64,000 bases of DNA from Lachnospiraceae bacterium (GTDB lineage Bacteria > Bacillota > Clostridia > Lachnospirales > Lachnospiraceae). Positions within the stretch are counted from its first letter, which is position 1; each line of letters begins with the position of its first letter. Position numbers and translations under genes: made by a program. The stretch covers positions 124,001 through 188,000 of the forward strand of contig JAAZZQ010000056.1 of NCBI GenBank assembly GCA_014239155.1. Reading direction: 5' to 3'. Under the pieces are notes generated by a model that worked only from the letters and a program-made list of their open reading frames with translations, was not told the DNA's origin and made no database searches. This document shows positions 37,871-46,361 of the stretch, in pieces.

Positions 37871-39055
37871 CTATTCCTCCGCCTTGCACCGAAAGATTAC
37901 TTGTGCTGAAAGCTCTTTTTTATCCTCTGAAAGATTGGCTTGCGCAAACTCCAAACGATATGTTCCAAACTCCATAAACGCCTTGGGATAACCTTCTGCA
38001 TCCAGCATTCTAATAGAATCATAAATTTTTTCTATATCCATCTCTGATGTAATCTGACTTTCCTCAGGTTTTCTGCGCTTAAAGATTACTGGCTCTCCCT
38101 CCTGCGGCACAGGTTCTAGTTTTTTCTGATTGCCGCCGTCCAAAAAAAGTGGTATCATCTCTGCAAAAATAATATCTGCACACCGTATAAAAATCTCTTG
38201 CGCGCTGCCTTCCAAAGACAACGTATGTTTCATATACACTGGTCCGCCGTCAAGTTTCTCTGTCATTTTTATCGCTGAGATTTTTGTCTCTTTATGACCG
38301 CGCACTATTAAATTTTGCAAAGGGCTTCCACCGCGCCCATAAGGTAAATCTGTCATATGAAACACAATACATTCCCAGTTGTCGGTAATCTCACGCGGCA
38401 TAATATAAGACCAGTGTGGCAAGAAAATATAATCTGGCTGAAAATTATACACATTTTCTGCGGTAAACTCTTCCTTCTTGGTAAAAATGCGAATATTGTG
38501 CACCCCTTCATACTTTTTTTGTAGCGCCTGCGCGCGCGCAATATTCCATGACTTTATTGTCGCGATAATAATCCGCATTCCATGTCGCCTCCAAACATAC
38601 TCATATTGAATATAATCTTTCTTTGTTATTGGCGTAAATCCGCATTTTTCAAAGACACTTGCAGACGCAAGATTTTCCTGTTTTACCTGCCCAACCAACG
38701 TTATTTCATCTGACATCTTTGCTGTTTCTAGTTTCTGCAAAAGCAACTGCATTAATATCGTTCCATATCCCATTCCGCGAAAATCCGCCGCAATACTGTA
38801 ATCAATAAATGCCTTATCGCCTTCCATATTGAACCGTATTTGTCCTACAGGAATCTTATTATCACACAAAATATATTGTTGTATAGAATCCTTTGTCATT
38901 ACATCTGCAAACCACTTTACATGGTCCGCATAAGGAATCTTCTTTGTATGAAATGCATTTGCGCGGACTACAGAATCATTTGCCCATTCAAACAAAAGTT
39001 CTCTATCTGCTAGACAAGCTTGTCGCAAATACAGATTTGTTTCTAATTTTTTCAT
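37871..39055 (-). CDS. GNAT (PseH-like) - formyltransferase fusion
   Basis: 394 residues. Residues 1 to about 158 are a GNAT N-acyltransferase (LRQACLADRELLFEWAND; YSIAADFRGMGYGTILMQ; NLASASVFEKCGF), the layout of PseH. Residues about 160-394 are methionyl-tRNA-formyltransferase-like: NIARAQAL, the FHMTDLPYGRGGSPLQN active-site loop and EKLDGGPVYM with the catalytic Asp. The canonical N-x-H reads V-F-H here, so the first catalytic Asn is missing or shifted. In a pse cluster this suggests N-acetylation and N-formylation of the 4-amino intermediate, giving an N-formyl pseudaminate (inference). GGGGGGAG precedes the ATG; repeat B1 lies 18 bases upstream. Confidence 0.85.
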   Translation of the reverse strand: MKKLETNLYLRQACLADRELLFEWANDSVVRANAFHTKKIPYADHVKWFADVMTKDSIQQYILCDNKIPVGQIRFNMEGDKAFIDYSIAADFRGMGYGTILMQLLLQKLETAKMSDEITLVGQVKQENLASASVFEKCGFTPITKKDYIQYEYVWRRHGMRIIIATIKSWNIARAQALQKKYEGVHNIRIFTKKEEFTAENVYNFQPDYIFLPHWSYIMPREITDNWECIVFHMTDLPYGRGGSPLQNLIVRGHKETKISAIKMTEKLDGGPVYMKHTLSLEGSAQEIFIRCADIIFAEMIPLFLDGGNQKKLEPVPQEGEPVIFKRRKPEESQITSEMDIEKIYDSIRMLDAEGYPKAFMEFGTYRLEFAQANLSEDKKELSAQVIFRCKAEE

Positions 39056-39073
39056 TTTGTCTCTCCCCCCAAC

Positions 39074-39211
39074 AGTAACAGTTCAGACAAGCTGACCTGT
39101 TACTGCAAAAATCCATTGAAGATCGCCTTTGGCAATGGGATTTTTGCTCTCAAGGCTTATGTTTTCATAAGGTCTTCGCAGGTCTTGCGAAGACCTGTTT
39201 GAACTGTTACT
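39074..39211 (+). repeat. Structured repeat B1 (138 bp)
   Basis: Ends AGTAACAGTTCAGAC and GTTTGAACTGTTACT are inverted repeats. Hairpins in order: AGTAACAG...CTGTTACT enclosing TCAG/CTGA; GCAAAAATC...GATTTTTGC; CTTATG-TTTT-CATAAG; AGGTCTTCGCA-GGTCT-TGCGAAGACCT (perfect 11-base stem). Same order of stems as B2 with different arm sequences. The pseI stop codon (39207-39209) is inside the right terminal repeat. Confidence 0.85.
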
Positions 39212-40268
39212 CCAGATCACAATCTATATCAGAAAAAGATAATGGTGTGCCGCGCTTTAAATCGCGCTTTGCAGTTTGCCCTAATACTTTTTTGTAATAC
39301 TTTGGTTTTAATCCATATGCTGGCCGAATACTTCTAATATTATCTGGTGTGAGCACTTCCCCCGCCGCAATGTCCTGCACCACAAATAAAGACCGCCGAA
39401 AACATGTATTGCTTTCCTCTTGGCTAGAAACACCATAGTGGACTGTTCCCAACGCCTTTTCCACCTCGCGCACTTGACAAACCATATCCCGAAATTCTTC
39501 TGGCTCCATAGAAAAACTAGAATCTGGATTTTTAATAGCACGACTCATACAGAAATGCTTTTCAATTAGGTTGGCGCCAAGCGCAGTTGCAGTTGCAGCG
39601 CTAAACGCCCCCATAGAATGATCAGAAAGCCCCACCGGAATGCCAAATCGTTCCTTCATATCGCGAATCATACACAGATTCATCTCTTCACTTTTTGCTG
39701 GGTAAGCACTTGAACATTTCATTAGCGCAAGCTGTTTGTTTCCTGTACTGTAAATCGCCGCAACTGCTTCCTCAATCTCCTCCAAAGTTCCCATTGCTGT
39801 TGACATAATGATTGGTTTCTGCTTTGATGCAATGTATTCTAGTAAAGGAATATCCACCAGTTCAAAAGAAGCAATTTTGTAAAATGGTACTCCAAGATTC
39901 TCAAGAAAATCAACAGAAGTTGTGTCAAATGGTGTTGAGAGAAAATCTATCCCCACTTTTGCAGCCTCGTCGCAAAGCTGTTTTTGCCATTCCCACGGCG
40001 TATATGCCTTCTGATACAGTTCGTAGAGATTCTCCCCTCCCCAAGTGCCTTTTCCAATCTGGAAATATTCATTCTGACAGTTTATTGTCATCGTATCTGC
40101 TGTGTAAGTCTGTATCTTTACACAGTCTGCACCGGCGTCTTTTGCCACATGAATCAGTTCCAACGCCCGCTCAATACTGCCCGCATGGTTTGCAGACATT
40201 TCCGCAATAATATAGGCAGGGCATCCATCTCCAATAATCCGTTCGTTTATATTAATTGTACTTCCCAT
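39207..40268 (-). CDS. pseI: Pseudaminic acid synthase (PseI)
   Basis: 353-residue NeuB-family synthase: TIM-barrel with PAYIIAEMSANHAGS near 16, VKIQTYTADTMT, MSTAMGTLEEIEEAV, LMKCSSAYPA and EKHFCMSRAIKNPDSSFSMEP, and a C-terminal antifreeze-like SAF domain (SLFVVQDIAAGEVLTPDNIRSIRP). It condenses 2,4-diacetamido-trideoxy-altrose with phosphoenolpyruvate. The signatures fit PseI better than sialate synthase. Its start overlaps the end of pseF by 17 bases. Its stop codon lies inside the terminal repeat of element B1. Confidence 0.93.
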   Translation of the reverse strand: MGSTININERIIGDGCPAYIIAEMSANHAGSIERALELIHVAKDAGADCVKIQTYTADTMTINCQNEYFQIGKGTWGGENLYELYQKAYTPWEWQKQLCDEAAKVGIDFLSTPFDTTSVDFLENLGVPFYKIASFELVDIPLLEYIASKQKPIIMSTAMGTLEEIEEAVAAIYSTGNKQLALMKCSSAYPAKSEEMNLCMIRDMKERFGIPVGLSDHSMGAFSAATATALGANLIEKHFCMSRAIKNPDSSFSMEPEEFRDMVCQVREVEKALGTVHYGVSSQEESNTCFRRSLFVVQDIAAGEVLTPDNIRSIRPAYGLKPKYYKKVLGQTAKRDLKRGTPLSFSDIDCDLE

Positions 40269-40971
40269 CTGCCTTTTTGCTCCTTTCTGCCTGCAAGAGC
40301 TTGTACTTCATTTCTGCAAGCGCCCAATCCTCCAAAGTGTCAATATCCTGCACATATCGTTCCTCTTGTATGAATGGAATCGCATGTTCCATCCAAATTG
40401 CTTTCTGTTGTAAAAAGCGCTCTACATTTAAACAATAAAACTGACCACAATCATGGTAAATCGGCTCTAAATCCTGCGAGCGTTTTGCCATATTCTCCGG
40501 CCATTTGGGTGCAATTTTACCATTGTCAATAATGACACCTCTCTGTGGCGGAAAAGAAAATTTTACAACAGGAATCACACAATCTGCCTGATTTTGCTCT
40601 AAAAGTTGCATTGCTGCGCTTAACGTATCTGCTGTCACAAAAGGCGCTGTGGGATAAATGCAACTTACCGCTTCAAATGTTTTCCCAATCTGTGCATACG
40701 CTGCCAAAACTTCTGCGATTACATCTGCCGTTGTAGCAAAATCATTGGCAGTCTCCGCACTCCGAAAAAATGGAACCTTTGCTCCTGCCTGCTGTGCAAT
40801 CTCTGCAATCTCCGCGTCATCTGTTGACACCATCACTTCCTCAAACAGTTCTGTTTGCAAAGCCGCCTCAATACTATATTCTAAAATCGGTTTTCCCAAA
40901 AATGGCCGAATATTTTTGCGCGAAATCCGTTTGCTGCCGCCCCTTGCCGTTATGATTGCTACACTTTTCAT
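40252..40971 (-). CDS. pseF: Pseudaminic acid cytidylyltransferase (PseF)
   Basis: 239-residue CMP-sugar cytidylyltransferase: ITARGGSKRISRKNIRPFLGKP at the N-terminus (CTP-binding P-loop), VSTDDAEIAEIAQQAGA, YPTAPFVTADTL and the PLQRG-like LED segment near 180. It activates pseudaminic acid as CMP-Pse. Gene order and the neighbouring PseI make the Pse assignment preferable to NeuA or LegF. Lies 19 bases after pseC. The last 17 bases overlap pseI. Confidence 0.92.
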   Translation of the reverse strand: MKSVAIITARGGSKRISRKNIRPFLGKPILEYSIEAALQTELFEEVMVSTDDAEIAEIAQQAGAKVPFFRSAETANDFATTADVIAEVLAAYAQIGKTFEAVSCIYPTAPFVTADTLSAAMQLLEQNQADCVIPVVKFSFPPQRGVIIDNGKIAPKWPENMAKRSQDLEPIYHDCGQFYCLNVERFLQQKAIWMEHAIPFIQEERYVQDIDTLEDWALAEMKYKLLQAERSKKADGKYN

Positions 40972-40990
40972 CGAAATGTCCCTTCCATTT

Positions 40991-42184
40991 TTATTTTTTA
41001 TAATAGTTCACAATCTTTTGCACTGCCCATATTACATCATTCACATCTTTGTCCGTCAAAGAATAATAGATTGGCAGACTCATCATCTCTTGATACAACT
41101 TTTCCGCATTTGGGCATAATCCCTTTTTATAGCCAAGTTTTTCATAATAGGGGTGCCAATACACTGGAATATAATGCACATTGCAATAAATGTTCTCTGC
41201 CATCATTGCCTCAAAAAATCCCTTGCGGTCAATATTGAGCAATTCCGGCCGGATTCGCAGTATGTAGAGATGCCTTGTCGTATCGGACTCCGGAATCTCT
41301 CGCTGCACAAAAAGTTGTGGTATCTGCAAAAATGCCTTGTTGTATTGTTCTACAATCTCCTTGCGCCGCTTGGAAAACTGTGGAAGTTTATCAATCTGAC
41401 TCAATATTAGCGCGCATTGAATATCTGTCAGTCGATAATTATATCCCAAATCAATTTGTTCATGATACCAAGGGCCATGACTTTCATTTACGTAATACGC
41501 TTCCTTTTTTGTAATGCCATGCGAACGGTAGAGCAAAAGCTTTTCGTACAAATCTTTGCGGTTTGTAAGAACTGCGCCACCCTCGCCGCCTGTCACTGTC
41601 TTAACTGGGTGGAAACTAAATATAGTCATATCCGCTATACTGCCAACAGGCTTTCCTTTATACTTTGTCCCAATAGAATGACAAGCGTCTTCTATCAACA
41701 CAATCTCTCTCTTATGGCACAGTGCCATCAATTCCTCTAGCTTGGCAGCCTGCCCCGTATAATCCACTGCTACCACTGCCTTTGTTTTGCTCGTAATCTT
41801 TTCCAGAACGCTTTCTGGATCAATATTATAAGTTTCTGGATCAATATCTGCAAAAACTGGGGTTGCTCCACAGTAAAGCGCACAGTTTGCAGAAGCAGCA
41901 AAGGTAATCGGCGAGGTAATAAGCTCATCTCCTGCACCAACACCTGCTGCCATCGCTGCAATATGAAGCGCCGCTGTGCCATTGCTGCACACAACTGCAT
42001 ATTTTGCTCCTGTCAGCGCGCAGAGTTTTTGCTCAAGTGCTATAACTTTCGGCCCACAGGTTAAATCATTGCTGATTAGGACTTCCTCCACAGCCTTGAC
42101 ATCTGCCGCGTCAATATACTGATGTCCATAAAATAATTTTGTGTCCCGAACCGGAGTGCCTCCGGCGATTGCTGGTTTTTCCAT
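40991..42184 (-). CDS. pseC: UDP-4-amino-4,6-dideoxy-N-acetyl-beta-L-altrosamine transaminase (PseC)
   Basis: 397-residue DegT-family aminotransferase: SNGTAALHIAAMAAGVGAGDE near 67, VVAVDYTGQAAKLEEL, LIEDACHSIGTKY with the PLP Asp, and SFHPVKTVTGGEGGAVLT with the Schiff-base Lys near 192. It aminates the 4-keto sugar made by PseB. Lies 21 bases downstream of pseB. Full length for the family and clearly distinct from the PglE-like and RffA enzymes in this window. Confidence 0.92.
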   Translation of the reverse strand: MEKPAIAGGTPVRDTKLFYGHQYIDAADVKAVEEVLISNDLTCGPKVIALEQKLCALTGAKYAVVCSNGTAALHIAAMAAGVGAGDELITSPITFAASANCALYCGATPVFADIDPETYNIDPESVLEKITSKTKAVVAVDYTGQAAKLEELMALCHKREIVLIEDACHSIGTKYKGKPVGSIADMTIFSFHPVKTVTGGEGGAVLTNRKDLYEKLLLYRSHGITKKEAYYVNESHGPWYHEQIDLGYNYRLTDIQCALILSQIDKLPQFSKRRKEIVEQYNKAFLQIPQLFVQREIPESDTTRHLYILRIRPELLNIDRKGFFEAMMAENIYCNVHYIPVYWHPYYEKLGYKKGLCPNAEKLYQEMMSLPIYYSLTDKDVNDVIWAVQKIVNYYKK

Positions 42185-42205
42185 GATTGAATAATGTTCC
42201 TTTCT

Positions 42206-43201
42206 CTACTCATGAAGGTCTGTCTTTAAAAGTGCACGAATCTGTTCTACAGAAAGCCATTCTGTATTGTTTCCAGAAGAATAGTAAAAACCATCATCTA
42301 CCTTCTTACCACTTGGATTTGGGCGCTTTGACTCCTGCCAGAACATCTGTGGATAGATAATAAAATTCTTTTCATACTCGTAAGTTGTCATAGAGTCTTC
42401 CGCTGTAATCATGACCTCATGAAGCTTCTCACCAGGGCGAATGCCAACTTCCACTGTCTTCATACCCGGCGCCATCGCTTCCGCAAGGTCTGTAATCTTA
42501 AAAGATGGAATCCGGCTGATAAACGTCTCACCACCCTTTGCCTCCTCAAGTGCCTTAATCACAAGCTCAACCCCTTGCGTCAAACTAATCCAAAACCGCG
42601 TCATGCGATAGTCTGTAATTGGAAGCTCCTTAGCACCCTCGTCAATTAATTTCTGAAAAAGTGGTATAATTGATCCACGGCTGCCTGCCACATTTCCATA
42701 TCGCACAATGGAAAAGTTCAAGTCCTTTGTGCCGCAGTAAGCATTGGCAGCAATAAACAATTTGTCCGATACCAATTTCGTACCTCCATATAAATTTACT
42801 GGATTGACTGCCTTGTCTGTAGACAGCGCAACCACCTTTTGAATCCCTGTATTGAGTGCTGCATCAATTACATTCTGTGCGCCATTGACATTTGTTTTAA
42901 TCGCCTCATTGGGATTGTACTCGCACGCAGGCACTTGTTTGAGCGCCGCAGCGTGAATTACATAGTCCACACCCTCAAATGCGCGTTTCATACGCTCATA
43001 ATCGCGCACATCTCCAATAAAAAAGCGCAATTTTTCTTTGTGTTGTGCAAAATCATTTGCCATCATCCACTGTTTGAACTCATCCCGCGAATAGATAATA
43101 ATCTTTTTGGGGTTATAATGTGTTAGCACATACTCTGTAAAGCATCTTCCAAAAGAGCCTGTACCACCTGTAATTAATATTGTTTTATTATCTAATAACA
43201 T
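42206..43201 (-). CDS. pseB: UDP-N-acetylglucosamine 4,6-dehydratase, inverting (PseB)
   Basis: 331-residue soluble SDR dehydratase/5-epimerase: LITGGTGSFGRCFTEYVL near 10, HAAALKQVPACEYNPNEAIKTN near 85, and LSTDKAVNPVNLYGGTKLVSDK with Tyr-x3-Lys near 140. It lacks the membrane domains of the PglF-like enzyme at 23604, as expected for PseB. First step of pseudaminic acid synthesis from UDP-GlcNAc. GGAGG lies 7 bases before the ATG. First gene of the pse operon, with its own promoter at 43313-43341. Confidence 0.94.
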   Translation of the reverse strand: MLLDNKTILITGGTGSFGRCFTEYVLTHYNPKKIIIYSRDEFKQWMMANDFAQHKEKLRFFIGDVRDYERMKRAFEGVDYVIHAAALKQVPACEYNPNEAIKTNVNGAQNVIDAALNTGIQKVVALSTDKAVNPVNLYGGTKLVSDKLFIAANAYCGTKDLNFSIVRYGNVAGSRGSIIPLFQKLIDEGAKELPITDYRMTRFWISLTQGVELVIKALEEAKGGETFISRIPSFKITDLAEAMAPGMKTVEVGIRPGEKLHEVMITAEDSMTTYEYEKNFIIYPQMFWQESKRPNPSGKKVDDGFYYSSGNNTEWLSVEQIRALLKTDLHE

Positions 43202-43234
43202 TTTATTTCCTCCATTTTTGCAAAATCCTTTGAT

Positions 43235-43310
43235 TGCAGGCGTGCGAATCCATAATCTGTCAGCAGAGCTGACTCACACGCCGCAACAAGAATACCAATA
43301 GCATTCTTAA
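43235..43310 (-). repeat. Structured repeat C1 (76 bp) in the pse leader
   Basis: On the minus strand it reads AAGAATGCT-ATT-GGTATTCTT, then GCGTGTGAGTC...GATTCGCACGC enclosing GTCAGC-TCT-GCTGAC. It matches C2 (47431-47506) in 64 of 76 positions, inverted. Changes in the first stem keep it paired (GCC/GGC in C2, GCT/GGT with G-U pairs here). It starts just after the predicted transcription start, so it would be in the pse mRNA leader. Confidence 0.8.
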
Positions 43311-43312
43311 AT

Positions 43313-43341
43313 ATTTTACCATAACTTTCCTTGCCCGTCAA
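43313..43341 (-). promoter_or_regulatory. Sigma-A-like promoter of the pse operon
   Basis: TTGACG (43341-43336), 17-base spacer, TAAAAT (43318-43313) on the minus strand, one of the best consensus matches in the window. It sits between repeat B3 and repeat C1, about 110 bases before pseB. Confidence 0.7.
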
Positions 43342-43344
43342 AAA

Positions 43345-43418
43345 GTATAAGTTTCTCAACCATTACACTTTCCCACGGACTTTGCAGCGCAATGCAAAGT
43401 CCTGTCTGAACCGTTACA
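43345..43418 (+). repeat. Structured repeat B3 (right half only)
   Basis: Matches the right half of B2: TTCTCAACC, GGACTTTGCA...TGCAAAGTCC (10-base stem, loop GCGCAA) and a terminal TCTGAACCGTTAC. The left hairpins are absent. It lies 22 bases past the SGNH-type gene and directly upstream of the pse promoter. Confidence 0.75.
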
Positions 43419-43439
43419 CCAACCTCATTATTATCTTTA

Positions 43440-44804
43440 TTATTCTGGAAAGACAAGACTTGCTGTGACACTGTTTAGAATTTTGTCATACACAATAATA
43501 TTCCATCTGCCGCCCATCTGATAATGATTTATGCCATCAATTAGCACTTGGTTTCCTTTTCCAATTCTTGCAAGTACCAATTCACTTTTCCCGGCTTTTC
43601 TATGGCGAATCCCCTCTTCTTTCCAGGTAATGTCAAGCGCAATCTTGCAATCCTCATACACCCACTGGCGCGTCTCTTTTCCTGTTCCCGCTTTTGTGTC
43701 TGTCACAACAAGAATAAAATTCTTGTCCTCCTGCAACAGCTCAAGACACTCCCTTGCTGTGGTGGCTTCCATATACTCCTTCCATTCTTTTCGCTCGCGA
43801 TACATGCTCGCCATATCCCATGCGTTAGGCTGTGTATCCGTTCTCCTGTCCGGCAACGCATAATTTTCTTTTAGGTATTGTCCCAGATGACTTGTAACTT
43901 TTCTAGCACCAAAATCGTTTAAATGCTCCTCATCTCGAAAGTCTGCTGTCAAGTCAAGCTCCACCACACCATTTTGATAGAGTTCATTGTAATCTACAAA
44001 ACGCACACCCCGCGCATCTGCAAGCGCTTGTATTGCCTCTGTCTCATAACAATGCCAATTCTCTTTAGGGGATTTAAACAATAGCAATTCTGTATTGTTC
44101 TTTTTGCAAAGATTGGCAATCTCATCCAGATAATGAATATTTTCTTCTTCTATCCATGCCTCACCATCAAAAAGATACTCCTGCAAATTAATTGCAGTTT
44201 CTGATACAGATTGTGTCTCCAGATACCCTTTCGTATAGTTTGTCTTATCTTGACCAAAATATGTATAGTCCAGTTTGCTTAACTCTTTCCATCGGCTGTG
44301 ATAGCGAAACACTGGAAAAACATAGGAGAAATATTCTGCATTGACTGCTCCAACGGACTGGTAGATGCATTTAAGCTTGTCTATTGAAAATGGTATATTT
44401 GTCAATCCCCAACGCAACCCTGCCTCATTGATTGTGTGAATACCACCTCCCACCATCATATTAACCTCAAGCGCAACTACTTTTGGTTTCTGTCTCCGAA
44501 ATGCTTCCTTTAAATAAAGCACTGAAATATTCATTGGCTGCGATGAACTGCCAAAATCATACGCGGTAATTCCATATTCCTCATACAATACAATTGGATC
44601 GATTGTACAAAAACTATTGCTGCTGCCAATTACAATTAAGTCAATATCGTTCTTTTTTTCCGCATAAAATCCCTTTACAATCGTTGTGGAATCCCCAATA
44701 AACTTTGCACACACAATCTCATTTGTAACCATTAAAACCAAACTGATCAACACAAAAAAACTAATGACCGCTATCAGTCTGGAAATTATTGTTCTTTTTG
44801 TCAT
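43440..44804 (-). CDS. SGNH-type O-acyltransferase partner (DltD/AlgX-like)
   Basis: 454 residues: one N-terminal membrane anchor (about 8-30), then an extracytoplasmic SGNH-like domain with LIVIGSSNSFCTIDP (nucleophile-Ser block I) near 56, VVALEVNMMVGG, and the C-terminal catalytic DEEHLNDFGA (Asp-x-x-His) near 300. Residues about 330-454 are a beta-rich extra domain. Encoded 20 bases after the MBOAT gene, as in dltB/dltD and algI/algJ pairs, so it likely takes an acyl group from the MBOAT and places it on the exported glycan (inference). Confidence 0.82.
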   Translation of the reverse strand: MTKRTIISRLIAVISFFVLISLVLMVTNEIVCAKFIGDSTTIVKGFYAEKKNDIDLIVIGSSNSFCTIDPIVLYEEYGITAYDFGSSSQPMNISVLYLKEAFRRQKPKVVALEVNMMVGGGIHTINEAGLRWGLTNIPFSIDKLKCIYQSVGAVNAEYFSYVFPVFRYHSRWKELSKLDYTYFGQDKTNYTKGYLETQSVSETAINLQEYLFDGEAWIEEENIHYLDEIANLCKKNNTELLLFKSPKENWHCYETEAIQALADARGVRFVDYNELYQNGVVELDLTADFRDEEHLNDFGARKVTSHLGQYLKENYALPDRRTDTQPNAWDMASMYRERKEWKEYMEATTARECLELLQEDKNFILVVTDTKAGTGKETRQWVYEDCKIALDITWKEEGIRHRKAGKSELVLARIGKGNQVLIDGINHYQMGGRWNIIVYDKILNSVTASLVFPE

Positions 44805-44824
44805 TGTCGCCTCCGGCTATCCCT

Positions 44825-46324
44825 TTAAAACTGAAAATAGATAAACTGTGACGCGTCGTATCCTTCCCCATACACGCCAAATATAAGAACCATCACAAGC
44901 AGCACTGCCACAATTATATATTGTACTGCAAGACACTGTTCTTTTACAATTGCGTCAAACAATTTATGCCTTGCTGCATAACAGGCATCTACAATCAATA
45001 GAATTAAAATTCCAAACAACAGTACGCCTATTTCTTTTCTGTCCAGTCCCAAATAAAATATCGATTCGTCAAACAAAGACCAGACATCAAAATTCTGAAC
45101 CATTCTCTGCAAAAAATAGATTGCATCCTTTACTGTGTCTGCACGGAAAAACACAAAAGAAAAAGCAAATAACAAAAAAGTACAGATACCACGACAGAAT
45201 TGACAGACAAGTGTTTTCCAACGCACGTGAAAAACAGTATCAACCCATTTCCAAAGTGGGTCTAACAAATCTCCTATAATAATATAGATTCCCTGTATTG
45301 CACCCCACACTACAAAATGCCAGCTCGCACCATGCCAAAATCCGCTCGCCAGAAACGTTATTAGGGTATTGAGGTATTTGCGCGGCTTTGAACAGCGACT
45401 TCCCCCCATTGGAATATAGAGATAATCACGAAACCATGAGCTTAATGACACATGCCAGCGCCGCCACAATTTCCGAATACTTGTGGAGAAAAAAGGCGCC
45501 TCAAAATTTATCATAAGCTCAATTCCAAGAACTTTCGCTGCGCCCATTGCAATAATAGAATAGCTTGCAAAATCGCAGTAAATCTGCACTGCAAACAGCA
45601 CACTCGCCATTAAAAGCGCAACGCCATCAAACAGATAGTACACATCAAATACTTGATTAACCAACACTGCTGCGCGGTCTGCAATGACCATCTTCATAAA
45701 AAATCCCCAAAGCATTAACAACAATCCCCGCGTAATTTTCTCAAAACTCCCAATTCTCTGATGCTGCATGTTCTCTATCTGCCACAACAAATTTTTACTG
45801 CGCTCAATTGGACCTGCAACCAACTGCGGAAAGAATGATACAAACAGTGCATATCTTATAAAATTTTTCTCTGCCTTAACTGTTCCACGATATACGTCAA
45901 TTGTGTATCCCAACGCCTGAAATGTATAGAATGAGATTCCAACGGGAAGAACAATCTCCAAGCGAGACTCTTTTAGCTCCACACCAAAGATAGAACTGAC
46001 CATTGCAGCAGTATCATGCAGAAAATAAAAATATTTAAAAAATACAAGCAACGCTAGATTTGTTATAATGGCTGTGATTAAAATAAGCTTACGCTTTGTT
46101 TTGCCCTGCGCCTCTTGCACTTTCATCCGTGCTATAAGAAGGGCACACAAATATGTAATCACTGTTGATGCAAGGATTAAAATTCCATATTTCGCATTCC
46201 AGCTCATATAAAAATAATAACTTGCAAGCAGCAGCCAAAACTGTCGCAATCTTCTTGGCATTATATAATATAATAAAACTACTACTGGAAAGAAGATTAA
46301 AAACTCAAATGAAGTAAACTGCAT
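44825..46324 (-). CDS. MBOAT O-acyltransferase (AlgI/DltB family)
   Basis: 499 residues with about eleven membrane helices. Seen: MQFTSFEFLIFFPVVVLLYY start, the LPVGISFYTFQALGYTIDVYRG block, AGPIERSKNLLWQ, LWRRWHVSLSSWFRDYLYIPMGGSR, and ASGFWHGASWHFVVWGA with the invariant membrane His near 325. These are hallmarks of AlgI/DltB acyl-carrier MBOATs, which move acyl groups across the membrane. Paired with the SGNH gene downstream for O-acetylation of the polysaccharide. Repeat E2 lies just upstream of the ATG. Confidence 0.93.
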   Translation of the reverse strand: MQFTSFEFLIFFPVVVLLYYIMPRRLRQFWLLLASYYFYMSWNAKYGILILASTVITYLCALLIARMKVQEAQGKTKRKLILITAIITNLALLVFFKYFYFLHDTAAMVSSIFGVELKESRLEIVLPVGISFYTFQALGYTIDVYRGTVKAEKNFIRYALFVSFFPQLVAGPIERSKNLLWQIENMQHQRIGSFEKITRGLLLMLWGFFMKMVIADRAAVLVNQVFDVYYLFDGVALLMASVLFAVQIYCDFASYSIIAMGAAKVLGIELMINFEAPFFSTSIRKLWRRWHVSLSSWFRDYLYIPMGGSRCSKPRKYLNTLITFLASGFWHGASWHFVVWGAIQGIYIIIGDLLDPLWKWVDTVFHVRWKTLVCQFCRGICTFLLFAFSFVFFRADTVKDAIYFLQRMVQNFDVWSLFDESIFYLGLDRKEIGVLLFGILILLIVDACYAARHKLFDAIVKEQCLAVQYIIVAVLLVMVLIFGVYGEGYDASQFIYFQF

Positions 46325-46330
46325 ATTTCC

Positions 46331-46361
46331 CTAACCCCCATGCGCCCACTTTGGCAAACAC
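46331..46361 (-). repeat. Short intergenic repeat E2
   Basis: 31 bases matching E1 (23533-23563) in 27 positions, placed 6 bases before the MBOAT start codon and touching the stop codon of the GT2 gene at 46361. No clear hairpin. Confidence 0.5.

Noticed and set aside
37871-39055. Two genes fused by a sequencing error (GNAT and formyltransferase)
   Set aside because: The frame is continuous with no start codon plus ribosome binding site at the junction and no neighbouring stop; a genuine fusion is simpler, though re-sequencing would settle it.
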